In this document: piece after piece, positions 24,842 through 36,249 of the stretch | Numbering within the stretch: the stretch's first letter is position 1 | Layout: each line of letters opens with the position of its first letter | Source of the DNA: Carallia brachiata | Taxonomy: Eukaryota > Streptophyta > Magnoliopsida > Malpighiales > Rhizophoraceae | Direction of reading: 5' to 3' | Assembly (NCBI GenBank): GCA_021464245.1 | Contig: JADCRB010000016.1 | Span: 1,684,348-1,748,347, forward strand | Length of the DNA stretch: 64,000 bases | Position numbers and translations under genes: made by a program | The notes under the pieces: model-generated | The model's database searches: none | Told to the model about the DNA's origin: nothing | What the model saw: the letters and a program-made list of their open reading frames with translations, nothing else

Positions 24842-24857
24842 CCCCCCCCCCCCCCCC
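24842..24857 (+). repeat. Poly(C) tract, 16 bases
   Basis: A run of 16 C lies next to GGCGCCGC. It stands out in this AT-rich region. Its length may be unreliable in the assembly. Confidence 0.9.
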
Positions 24858-24979
24858 TCCCACTTTTTCAACAGTAATGGCAAGTGGGCTAACAAGCGGG
24901 GTTTAAGGGGAGGATGAATTTCTATTAGTGGCACTCTTTATTGTAGAGGCGACAAATAAATTGGTCAAAGTCGATTGCC

Positions 24980-26150
24980 AATTTAATTATTTGAATTTGG
25001 GATCATTCGTAGTTTTGAGTTATTTAGATTCGAAATTATTCAAGTTTCATGTTCATCTATGATTTTAGATCATTTGGGTTTCAAATCCTTTGGATTTTAG
25101 ATTATTTAGGTTTTGTGTTCATCACGTCTGGAGTATTTCACGTTTCAGGAATTTTGAATATTAAATCAATTCACGTTAGGGGTTCCAATTTTTGGCTTGG
25201 ATTCAAATGAATTTTGGGTTACAAAATTGCGATATCTTTATTTAAAAAAAAATAAGTTTACATTTTTATACAAGATTATTTATTATACATTGCTAAAACC
25301 AATTGATCTAAATGTGAATAATTGAAACTTTACTTAATTTAAAAATGTTCGTGATGTAATACACTACATAATTTTTATACTTAATATAATGTACAATTAA
25401 TTATAAAAAAATACACTATAATTTGGGGTATACTGTATCATTTTACTTGCCGTGAATATTATAAAAATCATGCTATAGTAATTATATATAATATGCATTA
25501 TTGTATTAAATATAATAATAATTATATATGATGTTGTTGCATTATTTTCCTCTCATTTTTTTTTAAGTTTCTCTATAATGAAAAATCATTTTTCTTTGTT
25601 TTTTTTTTTTTTTGTCTTTTGCCAATCCAACAATATGCATGGAGATTAAATTTTTTTGGTATCTTTCCTTATTTTCTTTCAGTTTATTTGATTTAAATTT
25701 TTTGAGTAGTTGTTTATACGGCAAACATATAACCTATATTAAATTTTATCATTTAGAAAATTTTAAATTGAATAAGTGATATTTGATATATTTGTACAAA
25801 AAAGTCATATAATTATATAATAATTCAAATATTAAAAAAGTTAAAATAAAAGTAAATTAAATAAGTAAATTAACTAATATTCTAAGTTAGATTCAGTTTA
25901 GATGTGTTAGGGTTATTGCAGATTTCAAGTTTTACGGGTTTGAGTTATTCAAATTTTAGATTACCCAAGTTTTTGTGTATTTGAATTTTGATTTTATCAC
26001 GTTTCAAGTTATTCAGATTTTGTATCATTTCAAATTTGAGTTTTCTTTTTAGATTGCTGCGGTTTTGGGTTTTTCAGTTTACAAGTTATTAACCTTTTCA
26101 ATCAATATCAGTTAGATCGAGTAGGTTTCAAGAAGATTTAATCGGATGAT
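24980..26150 (+). repeat. Degenerate T-rich repeats around GAGTTATTYAGATT and TTTCAAGTT
   Basis: Two zones, about 24985-25200 and 25910-26110, are made of loosely repeated phrases such as TTTGAGTTATTTAGATT, AAATTATTCAAGTTTC, GGGTTTGAGTTATTC and CACGTTTCAAGTTATTC. AT-rich unique-looking DNA lies between them. No fixed period could be set by eye. No coding potential. Confidence 0.4.
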
Positions 26151-26739
26151 TCGAATTAAGTAAACTTTTGTCACCTCTATTTATTTAGTTTTTCTCCTTT
26201 TTTGTTAGCCTCTGAGCTTTTTTTTTTTTTAATTATTCAATTAAAAAAATTCGATTCGCCTTCTTTTACCTTGCATATGCTAAAACACCATTACTTCTGA
26301 AAAGAAAGATAAAGAGAGTGAGGATCGTCATTTTTTTTCGTTTTTTTTCTCGAACAGATTATTTTTTCCTTCTTCTTCCTGTTATAGGCTATAGCTTTGC
26401 CCTCCCTCTCTCCTGGTGTTTTCTCTGTTGTAGTATCTTTGGGGCACAGATGCTGTTGTGGAGGGAGTTTTAGTCAGAGCAGGCTTAATAACGGTCTTTG
26501 AATTAGCACATATATTCACAGGCCTGCTATTTGTGTTTGCCTCTACTTAGCAGAGAATAATTAATAGAAAAATCAGCAGGACATACAAAATAGTTATATA
26601 GATTTTTTTTTATAAAAATTAATATTTAAAGTAATGTTAAGTATGTTTATAGTAATTTAAGTAAATTTAGAGTTTAGTATTAAATTTTTTTTAAAATTTT
26701 TTTTATACCTATACCCACTCTCTTACCATTTCTATATCT

Positions 26740-27370
26740 CCTAATTAGACCCAATAATAAAACATTGCATAAATTTTGTCATTTTGAGTTTGCCACAAAC
26801 CCACCAACATAACAAAAAAACACCAAAAACAAGAAAAAAAAACTGACAATTTAACTAAAAAGGAAAAAGAAAAAAACAGAGAAACGTTTGGGATAGAATT
26901 CCCCTAATTGTTAAAGAGTGACAAACTCCTCAATTCTCCAGTAGCCCTGGGGCATCAAGCAAATTGAAGAACAAAGCTAACGTAGCTAAAAAGGCATACG
27001 ATCAGGCAAAGCCATGCATTAGCATGCATGGATGCATATGATGCGAAGTTGCGTTTTTTCTGTGTGCACCAACAACAGCACCACCACTAGAGACCCTGCC
27101 TCTGCTTCTACCACCGCTGCCTCTGCTTCCACCGCTGCCTCTGCTTCCAAAACCGCCTCTGCCTCCACCGCCACGGGCCACTATACACGAAATCAGAGCT
27201 GCTATCATTATGAGGAAAAGCAGGAGTCTTGCAGTTTATGCACCATGTATAATTCTTCTTTCTTACAACTCAATACAACTAAATATTAAAAGTGATGGCA
27301 AATTCTCACTCTTCCTACGAGAGAATAGAAATCGGTTTCAAGACAACAGCTAATAGAGAAGAATTAGGGT
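26740..27370 (-). pseudogene. Damaged copy 2 of a small glycine-rich protein gene, with signal-peptide-like start
   Basis: On the minus strand, one frame reads a hydrophobic leader TARLLLFLIMIAALISCIVA, then RGGGGRGGFGSRGSGGSRGS and GGAVVGAHRKN. The matching tail LCLIVCLFSYVSFVLQFA lies in a different frame. The apparent start ATGGTGCATAA (near 27243) is also one base out of frame with the leader. Relative to copy 1 the gene is thus shifted near the start and again before the tail, so the annotated-looking frame at 27002-27208 is only the middle of it. An intact ancestor would have been roughly 85-90 residues: signal peptide, Gly/Ser/Arg-rich middle, hydrophobic C-terminus, possibly GPI-anchored. 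Function unknown. Confidence 0.5.
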
Positions 27371-27389
27371 TAACAAGGGAAGAGAAGGT

Positions 27390-27401
27390 GGGGGGGGGGG
27401 G
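27390..27401 (+). repeat. Poly(G) tract, 12 bases
   Basis: An uninterrupted run of 12 G followed by TGTTCACG. Confidence 0.9.
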
Positions 27402-28952
27402 TGTTCACGTCTATATATATTATTAGAGAAGCCGTTTAGAGGAAGATGCAAAGAAATTTCGCATGGAATTCTTCGCAGCATCTTGCAATTTAATGTTTGA
27501 TTATATTCTATTGAGATTAGGATTCATGTTGGTCTAGTTGTTCTATTCCGATATGGAGTACCACGTTGAGTAAGGGTGAGTAATGGCGACGTTAGGTGGA
27601 CCGAGGATTTTGTCCCAACACCCACCCGATTGCTGATGTGGCATGCCACGTCAGCAAATTTTTTTTTTAAATTATATTTTAAGTAATATTTGATGTTATG
27701 TTAAACATATTTAATTATACCTTAAATCTTTATGTTTTTAAAAAAAATTCAAAAATTTTCTTGATGCTGATGTTGGGTTGGGGCCGGGTCTCAATTTCCA
27801 GCCCATCAACCTTCTCCCTTGAGTATATCTTGGATTGTTATTATTGTAGGTGTTATTAGTTTGTTTAACACCTTTAAACTAAAAAGAAAAAAAGTTAGTC
27901 ATATACATAACAGTTATGTGTTTCATGATAGGAATTTTAGGATAGTTATTATTATTATTGCGAGAAGAACAACCATACGAACCCCACACCTTTGATGTTT
28001 TTACCTCCAACCATCCCAGCGATTGTTGAGTCCTCATATTTATCATTATTATACTAAGTTTAGTTTGAATTTCTTTTTTTCACCTTTAAAAATATTACAT
28101 TAATTCTAATCTTAATCATATATAGCTGGTCGTTTAAGTACAATATACTCCAAATTAAATAAAATCTTAAATTTGGAATTATCATAAACTGTGCGGGTAT
28201 ATTAAATTTGTTGAAAATTTGATTTTAACTTATGTATTATTCAAAATGGGAAAACAAAAATATAAATAATCAATATTTTTGTTTTCTTAATTTCATTTAA
28301 AATAATTCTTCTTTTATAGTTAATTTAGAATTTAAAAACAGATAGTTAAATTATGACAAAACTTAACAACGAAAATTTCAGATTTCAAAGCAAACAACTA
28401 ATCAAAAACCTCTACTTGAGAAAGTCAGCAAAAAAGAAAAACACGAACTTCTCAATATAATAAAAAAACTAAAATAACTGTAGTCAATTATAAGTATTAA
28501 TTGTGATGAGAAATTGTTTGGACGAAGAAGTTAAAATTTGAAATAAAACATAAGTTTGTAGGTGTTAGTCAAAAGTCAATCTGTTTTGATAAATCTAGAA
28601 ACCCATTACTGGATCAAAGCAAACTAAGGTTAAGACACAAAGAAGATCGTACTTCTTACATACCGAAGTACATAAAATCAATGAAGCTGAAGGCATGGCC
28701 ACAATAACCTCAATAACTTACAGAGTCGAGACTGAACACGACAAGGAGAGTCAGCGAATACAAAATCATTCTTTCCATCCACAAGTTGACAGACAAAAGA
28801 AGAACTACAAATTCTTATGCCCAACAGCTCATAGAAACCATACAAATACCGATCATAGCGCCTGCAAAAGAGAGATTGACAACTTGGTCAAACCAAAGGT
28901 TTATTATTATTGTCATTATATTGAGTAGCAATTACAGATGATGTTGGATCCT
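27402..28952. other. Intergenic DNA with one strong palindrome
   Basis: AT-rich apart from 27.58-27.83 kb. Contains the palindrome at 27630-27657. The frame at 28695-28928 has no recognised domain. No gene supported. Confidence 0.45.
27630..27657. repeat. 28-bp near-perfect palindrome with CACGTCA core
   Basis: The arms TTGCTGATGTGGCA and TGCCACGTCAGCAA are inverted copies with one mismatch pair and meet at GCATGC. Each arm carries the ACGT/ATGT position of a bZIP G/C-box-like motif (GCCACGTCAGC). It could form a cruciform, bind a dimeric factor, or be the centre of a decayed foldback element. Confidence 0.7.
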
Positions 28953-28966
28953 TCTTGGACAATTGG

Positions 28967-28986
28967 CTATAAAAAAAAAAAAAAGA
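28967..28986 (+). mobile_element. 20-bp 'tail only' retroposition between 14-bp direct repeats
   Basis: TCTTGGACAATTGG occurs at 28953-28966 and again at 28987-29000. The 20 bases between are CTAT, 14 A, then GA. Long direct repeats around an A tract are the signature of LINE-mediated target-primed insertion. Here essentially nothing but the tail was copied. Confidence 0.6.
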
Positions 28987-29403
28987 TCTTGGACAATTGG
29001 ACAGATGTTTTCAAATGCCCCGGTTCCACATACTGAAGTATGTTAAATTCTTTGAGTAGGATGCATAATCGTGCTTCCTATCCACTAATTTGATGCTTAA
29101 TCATAAGAAAGAGACTATTGAACTTTTTAACGCCAAAAAATATTCTCACATAATTATATGTAAAAAAAAATAAAAAATAACTATAATAAAAAAATTAAAA
29201 TAAAATAATTAATTATAAGCACTAACTTTAATTAATCATTGTTTGGATGAAAAAGCCAAACCTGAAAATTAAGAAATTTTTTTAAAAGAAAGCAAAATAT
29301 TAATAATTTAAACAAAGGATATTTGTTCTTTAATAATGTGAAAGAAAAAAGATTGTATGCACATGAAAATTTTAAAATCTTTTGAAATTAAAATTCAAAT
29401 CAT

Positions 29404-30981
29404 ATCATATATAAAATATAATAACAAAAGTTTAGAGAATATTCACTTACTTACGTGATAGTGCTTGGATTCTCAAAAGCTCAAGTTCTGAATTTTATTT
29501 TTTTTAATTTAATAAATTCTCAATAATTATAGTTATTATTAGAGTTCGAATAGAACTAAGATTTCAATAATTATAATTCTTTTTACTATTATATTAAAAT
29601 TAGAATTTTAGTTTCAATATTAACATCATTTAGTTTTCTTTTTCACATTATAAAAATGCATCAATATTCTTTATTTGCATTATTTGGTTGAATTTACTGG
29701 TTGCCCATATCTACTTCTTTCATAAGTATGGCCTATTTCCTACAAAATAATTGCTCTTTTTCTTGGATTTTTATTTGTGTTGTATTCTTTGGCTTCTCTC
29801 ATAGGTATATATATGATAACTTTTGATTAACTGAATTTAGTTGAATTCAATTACTTTTGTGTGGTTTTTTTTTTTTAAGATTAATTTGGTGAGTTGAATT
29901 CTCTCTTTCTTTGATCCAATTGTATTCTTTTCAATCTTTTTTATCAATCGATTTTTTTTTTTATTTTTGTTATTCTTAATTTATTGCTTTTGGTTGCTGT
30001 TTTATTTTTGTAGGTTGAATTCAATATTATGGGCTAAATTTGGGACATAGATTTGATTGGATTGGTATTAGGCAATTAGCGGATAGATATTTTTTGATGA
30101 GATCAAGAGCATCCACGTAACAATGAACGTAAAATTGATCTATGGTAGCCATCAGATGCAATTTATTTATTTATTTTTTGAACAAAACCAACCTAATCAA
30201 GTTAATGTACTACTATCTTTTTTTAAAAAAAAAAAATTTTTCTGCTATCTAAAATTACTTTCCCAAACTAATTAAAATCTATAAGTTCAGGTTTTTTTAT
30301 TTTTAAATTCTCATTACTACTTTGTAATTTGATTTTTTTTGCCCGATGCAGGTTAATTAACAATGAAGAGTTGCAATTTCAGATAAAAAAAGATCCAAGT
30401 AAGGACGATCCACTTTTACTCAACCACAAATAAGAAAAGTAAAAATATTCTTAGTCTATTCTTTACTTTTCGCATTTTATTTTTCTTTATTGATCTTTCT
30501 TATTTCTTGAATTTCGTATTGTATTATTAGTTAATTCTGTTATAATATTAATTTTTACAACTCCATGTTACTATTACTAAAAGCAAAGGGTTTAGACTTC
30601 TATAATTTTTGGCGTCTTGACATTAAGTTAGTAGTTAGTCTACAGTTTTTTAAGTATTTGAATAAAACTAAGATTTAAAAATATTAAAAGATCTTATAAT
30701 TATGAAAACTTCATTACAATCAGAATTAGAATGTGATTGATTTACATATTCTACTTCCAAATATTAAGTTTTAGTATTTGACATTAACTTAATTATTGAT
30801 TTAGAGTCTTTCTTAGCATTTGATCATGATCTCATGTTATTATTTATTATTGATTAAAAATAATTACATCATGATTTTATTTTTTAACCTTTTATTTAAT
30901 ATCTACGTAGAACATAAATTTTGTATTAATTAAATCTTTCAAAAAAATTATTAATTGCGCATCACGCGGGTTATTTACTAG
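29404..30981 (+). mobile_element. Helitron-like non-autonomous element P
   Basis: The left end is A|TCATATATAAAATATAATAA and the right end is a short GC hairpin region (GCGCATCACGCG) followed by GGTTATTTACTAG|T. This fits Helitron rules: 5' TC, 3' hairpin, CTAG end, insertion between A and T. No Rep/helicase coding is present; the interior is T-rich non-coding. Its 5' 200 bp are related to the starts of elements Q and Y. Confidence 0.65.
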
Positions 30982-32708
30982 TATACAATATAATAACGGA
31001 AGCCTTAAAAATATTTACATGCTTACGGCAATTTTTGGTACTGGAATTCTTAAAAAATTAATTTTTAGATTTTTAAATTTTTTATAATTAATAAAATCTC
31101 AACAATTGTAATTTTTTTAGTATTTTAATAAAATTAAAATTTTAATAATAGTAGTCTTTTTTAGTATTCTAATAAAGTCTTTCTTAGTGTTTCAATCATA
31201 GTCTTTTTTAGTATTCTGTTAAAATTACAATTTTAGTTTCAATACCAACATCATTCAATTTTCTTTTTACATTATAAAAAAGGCATTAATATTCCTTATA
31301 TGTTTTATTAGTTCCAGATTAATTATTGAAAGTGTTTCAAGAGCAATAATACTTGAATCCACCGTTTTGTCCATATTTTTTTTCTCTTACAAGTATGTCG
31401 TATTTGTACAAAATAATTACTCTTTTTCTTAACTTTTTATTTTTGTTAACTCCTACCGTTTAGTTTACCCAAAAAAACCCACGGGTTTCTCATTGGATCT
31501 TTTTTCTGGTAAACATATTGGATCTTTAAGTTGCAAATAACTTGCGTTGTAGTTTCCTCTTCATCTAATTCTTCAATTTGCACTACAAAAGATGATATTT
31601 CTGCAAATCTATTCATAATTAATTATTTACTTAACCTGGTTTTAGGCTTTTTCCAAATGTAAATATTTCATCAATTTTGTACATTGTGTTTCTCTTTTGT
31701 GAAGATGACTTTCTGTTTAATTTGCTTCTCTTCTTTCCTTATGTTTTTTGCCTTCTCTAATCCCTACACATGTACTTTGCTTTATTATCCATTGAAAAAT
31801 TAATTTTTTTCTCTCTTCCGTTTTGTTCGTTCAACTTTCTGTAGCAATTTTCTTTTTTGTTTATAAGGAACTCTATTGGGTATTTGGGGAAGGAGAAATG
31901 AAATTAGTGAGATTTGAACTCCTACTATGGTTGAGAGACACTCCCTCAACCAGTTAAGCAAATGTTCAACTTCTCTATAGCAATTTGTATATCTCAATTA
32001 GTTTCTATTAATTATTATTATTATTATTGTGAGTCAATCACGACTGTCTATTGTGTATTTTCTTCAAATTCATCGTTGGATTGCTGCTTAGAGTTGATGA
32101 TGCTGATATAGCTTGACCAGTCATACTATTATGCATCGGAGAGAGTTGCCAACGCATCGGACGGCCAGATTTTTGGGGAGTAGAATTAAAGCTATTGGTT
32201 GGTCCTATGAACCTATCTTTTTTATGCCAACGATTAGTCCCATCTTTTGTGCATAATCGCTTGAAAACTCAGTATAGGAGTCCAATTACACGATTAGTCC
32301 CATCTTTTTCGTTTGTACTTTTCTTTTTCATGACATCGGTAATTCTGTTTGCTGCAACATTAATTGTTGCGAGAAGTGTTTTCTACTTTGACATGCATGA
32401 ATCTCTGAAGATAATGTTCTGACAGTTATTGCTATCAAACTATCAATTAAGTTGGTATTATTGTTTGTATACGTTTAGAACTCATTTAATACAAATATGC
32501 ATAATTAATAAAAATAATGAAAATTAAATAAAAAAATTACTGCTAAATTCTTCTTCTTTTTTCTTGGAGAGGGACTTTTTATTCCTATATTTTTTTAACG
32601 ATAAAATCATTACTCAAAATTAAAGTTTTTTAATTTTTTCTTTTTAAACAAAAATAAAAACTCTTTCATGTATATAATAACCAGCGCATCGCGCGAGCTT
32701 ATTACTAG
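30982..32708 (+). mobile_element. Helitron-like non-autonomous element Q, directly abutting P
   Basis: It begins right after the CTAG of P with TATACAATATAATAACGG, homologous to the start of P, and ends with the hairpin GCGC-ATC-GCGC and GAGCTTATTACTAG|T at 32705-32708. The expected 5' TC is replaced by TA. It carries no transposase coding and contains the short SINE at 31850-31963. The head-to-tail join with P suggests either a rolling-circle concatemer or insertion of one element exactly at the end of another. Confidence 0.6.
31829..31985 (-). mobile_element. Very short tRNA-headed SINE with 21/22-bp target-site duplication
   Basis: The body is 31850-31963 (114 bp) on the minus strand. It has a box A-like stretch GCTTAACTGGTTGAGG and a box B-like GAGTTCAAATC, spaced as in a tRNA-derived Pol III promoter, then a short unrelated body ending in AACAAAAAAGAA. 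It is flanked by GTTCAACTTTCTGTAGCAAT (31829) and GTTCAACTTCTCTATAGCAA (31964) plus a few more shared bases, which differ by one substitution and one indel. The small size makes it an unusually minimal SINE. A pseudo-tRNA is the alternative, but long flanking duplications and the A-rich tail favour retroposition. Confidence 0.7.
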
Positions 32709-32905
32709 TTTTAATATAATACTAAGTAAAATTATAATTATTGAAATTTTAATTCTATTAGAACACTAAAAAAGATTACAATTGTTAATAATTTATTAAA
32801 TTAAAAAATTCAAAATTCTTAAAATTAAGTTTTTGAGAATTCAAGCATCAGAGCTGCCATGTAAAAATGTAAATATTCTCTCTACTTTTGTTATTATATT
32901 TTATA
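32709..32905 (-). mobile_element. Helitron-like 5'-end fragment Y
   Basis: Read on the minus strand from 32905 it starts TATAAAATATAATAACAAAAG and follows the first ~200 bp of element P closely. It stops at the CTAG that ends Q, so only the 5' end is left, facing Q tail to tail. Confidence 0.55.
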
Positions 32906-33885
32906 CTAGTAAATCACACGATGAGTGTGATTAATAATTTTTTTTTTTGTTGTTTTGGTTGGTTAGTATTAGACCCGCGTATTTATCAAATTGTGCTTTT
33001 ATAATATAAAAAAGAGGGAACCAAATCCTAAATCTATTGAAATTAAAATATCAATTCACTGAGAATACTAATAGAATACTAATAAAGACTATAATTATAA
33101 AAAATTAGTATTGGACCCGGAGATGTGCTTAATATTCGCGCTTGGAAAAAGTATAAAACCAAGTTAAGTAACCAATTAATTGCGAACAGATTTGCAGAAA
33201 TATCATATTTTGTGTTGCATATTGAAGAGTTAGACGGAGAGAAAATTACAACGCAAGTTCTTTACAATATAAAGATCCAATGGTATTGGCCGTCTAAGGT
33301 CAGTATTCTTTTTAATGTGGGCACTGCAAAAATCCAATTGGGGAAAGAATCCAACAACTATAATCCGTTTCTCCAATTTAGCAAAGGTTGTATTTTTGCT
33401 TGTAGATTTTGAGCATGACTTCTACCATCTTCAAAGTCTATGCGTCCGTTTGAAAGAGATCAATTCATGTTCTGAAAAAAAAAATTATATCATTAAAGTT
33501 ACAACTAATTTTCAATCAATAATTTACAGGGATTAACATAAAATTTCTGACTTAATGAGTTAAAATTCAAATAATTATCAATAATAAGACTTTTTTTTTT
33601 CTTGGGAAAAATCTCGAGAAAGGGAATAACGAATTTTATAACAGTTATTCTAATATGATTATATGAAAAAATACGAAAAAATATGATAAAAAATAAATAT
33701 AATCAATTATAAGTACTAATCTTAATGATAAATTGAGAAATCTTATTGAGAGAAAACAAAAAAATAATTATCAAAATAAAGGATATTTATACTTTTATAG
33801 AGGGAAAAAAATGAGTTTATGGATATCAGAATCCCAAAATTTATGGAAATCAAAATTCTAATTTTAATAGGATACATGTACTGGC
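32906..33885 (-). mobile_element. Helitron-like 3' end X (minus strand)
   Basis: On the minus strand the end reads CACACTCATCGTGTG (hairpin), then ATTTACTAG|T, with CTAG at 32906-32909. The 5' limit is not clear. Sequence near 33820-33885 resembles the interior of the same family. A 15-base near-repeat, TTAGTATTRGACCCG, occurs near 32965 and 33107. The plus-strand frames at 33125-33536 match no family. Confidence 0.45.
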
Positions 33886-34539
33886 AAGTAGGTGTAGGTC
33901 TCCGTGTATCACCACAATGCCCATACTGCCTGACCTTGTTATGATACTACCCATTACTATAGCACCTTTCGAGGCACCGCAGCTACAAATATATCTCTTT
34001 ACCTTATCCTCGTGTTACCCACTGACTCCCAAGGCCGTAGTCAAAAGATATCGTGAACCTCACAGTCACTTTTCTCATGTCGGGTAGGCAAAAACGTTAG
34101 TAGAAGAAAAAGCCCCAGTCAATGCTTAGATTACAAGTCACACATATATAAAAATATATATTTTTTCTCTTTACTTTTTAGAGTTTATCATTCCAAAGTT
34201 AACTCATTTTATGACAAGCCTCGAGAAATAAATATATGACAAAAACACTTTAATTTATTAAACATTGTTGAGCTAGAGTTTATGAAAATCAGGAAAATAG
34301 AGGTAAAGTCTCCTAGCATCTACAGGTCAAATTTGACTACAGGACACCTGGGCTCACATATCACATGTAACCACACTCCGTTGTACACTACACTGTTTGG
34401 CCCTAATGGCATAAGATGGTCCTTCATATTGTACACCCCGCCTTGGGTCATTATACTCATCCATATCATTCCCGTAAAGGTCTATATGCTTGGGGTCCCC
34501 CAAACTCAACCTTCAAGGTCTTATCTACGTATCTACGTT

Positions 34540-34975
34540 CAGGGGTAGAGCTAGGAATTGAAAGTAGTGAGGAACATAAAGTATTAAAATTTTTTTTACC
34601 TCTTTCATGATAAACAGAGAGAGAAGTAGTAAACTAATATTATTTTATTAATAAATAATCATTTATATTGTTACTTAATATTATTTGAATAGAGGTAAGG
34701 TAAGTTTGTTGTGTTTTTCTAAGAAACGATAAGGAGAAACGATAAGAAAATGTGATTAAAACATAAAATACAATAATTAGTACAGGCAAAATATAAATTT
34801 TAAAAGGAGTAATAGTATAAATTTAAGTTTCATCAATTTTTTTTCTATGGGAATAGTGGGGGAAAATTTATATTTTAGTGTGGATAATACTATAAATTTA
34901 AGTTTCATTATACTTACATTTATTTTTTCAGTGGGGGCACTTGCCCCCACAATCTTAAATGTACCTCTACCCCTG
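34540..34975. mobile_element. hAT-type MITE, 436 bp
   Basis: The termini are CAGGGGTAGAGCTAGGAATT on the left and, reverse-complemented, CAGGGGTAGAGGTACATTTA on the right, an 11-base perfect start typical of hAT elements. The flanking 8-mers are TCTACGTT (34532-34539) and TTTATGTT (34976-34983). They match at 6 of 8, and both differences are C-to-T changes as expected of old methylated DNA. A small internal palindrome GTGGGGGCAAGTGCCCCCAC sits near the right end. No transposase. Confidence 0.85.
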
Positions 34976-35182
34976 TTTATGTTGCTGCACTTGGCTTTTG
35001 GGGTCTATTAGCTGTACCCTACCCTACAAGGCAAGCAACCTCGACCTTTTAGGTATTATCATGTCTCGTTCTTTCCAAAACATACATTTGGATAGCTTAT
35101 CCACAACCAACCTTAATTAGTTCATTCTTCTTTGAAGTCATCGTAAATTACATTATAGTCCCTTTATATCTAACTCTTAATT

Positions 35183-35590
35183 GAATCTGCCCATTTTCAC
35201 TCTATCTTACCAAAATTGCCAATTGGTCCCCTGATAATTATATTTATCAGCATCAGTCCACACTTTCCCCTAACTTGCCATTATTTTCAATTTAGTGCAT
35301 AAGGTTTTAATATTTATCAAATCGATTCACATTCATTGAAATTCATCATCATTCCTATTTAGGTCCCTTAATGTTTAAATATTTTCAAATCAGCCCACAT
35401 TTACCAGAAGTTGTCTATATTTCCTATTTAGTCTCTCCATTTTCCATATTTACTGAATCTACCTGCATGCACCTATTTTTTCCAAATTCCCATTTTAGTT
35501 TTCCCCAACTTCTTAGTTTTATCGAATCGGCCCACATTTACCTGAAGTTATTCTTTCAATTCCAAGTTCCCTAATTAAGCGCAATTAAGC
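35183..35590 (+). repeat. Degenerate 68-bp tandem repeat, six units
   Basis: A core resembling GAATCGGCCCACATTTACC begins at about 35183, 35250, 35319, 35387, 35455 and 35524, spaced 67, 69, 68, 68 and 69 bp. Units 4 and 6 are the most alike (CAGCCCACATTTACCAGAAG and CGGCCCACATTTACCTGAAG). Each is followed by a T-rich half with CCTATTTAG-like sequence. Non-coding. The 67-codon frame over the array is repeat-derived. Confidence 0.8.
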
Positions 35591-36249
35591 TTTGATTAGT
35601 ATCTAATGATGCAATTAACATATAGTTAAGCTAGATTAGAGTTAAAATGACCACTCTTCCTCTTTCCCTCTCTAAGTTAAAAATTTCTCTCTTTCTCATC
35701 TCTACCTTATCTTTAAACCAAAATCAACCTAGAAAGCTAGGGTTTGAGCTTAAAAAAGTACTTTAAAGTACTCCAAACACATCAACAAGTATCAAATAAT
35801 CAAAATTGCAATAAAAAATGAACTTCTCCCTCTTTCCCATCAAGGCCAAATAGCTACCTTAAACTTGTTTTTCTTTAACCCTAACTTGAAAACAAGCAAC
35901 CATTCACATAAATAGCATCACAATGATCATTTCTCACCTATAAACAACTAAAACTCACTTGAATCATCAAAGTTCATCAAAACCAATTAATCACCAATAA
36001 ATCATTAAAAAATAAAAAACCTTGTGATAACAATTGGATAATTACTCACTTTATATGTGTAAGTCTACTTGAAAAATGTGGTCTTCACGTAAGTGCTTTC
36101 AAATAAATTTTCTGAATTTTTTTTCTTTTTCTTCTTTTTTTTGTCTCTCTTCTCTCTCTACCTCTCGGTCCTCTCTATCTCTCTCTCTCACTCTTTCCTG
36201 ATTTTATTTATGTTTTGCTTTTCAATCAAAATTTGACACCTCGTGCTTA

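Noticed and set aside
28695..28928. 77-codon plus-strand frame
   Set aside because: No domain, charged and low in hydrophobic residues, no promoter or intron support.
31850..31963. Functional tRNA gene on the minus strand
   Set aside because: Box A and B-like motifs are present, but no acceptor stem or complete cloverleaf can be drawn. Flanking duplications favour a SINE.
33125..33536. Two overlapping plus-strand frames of 95 and 73 codons
   Set aside because: Lie in the Helitron-like zone and match no Rep, helicase or other family.
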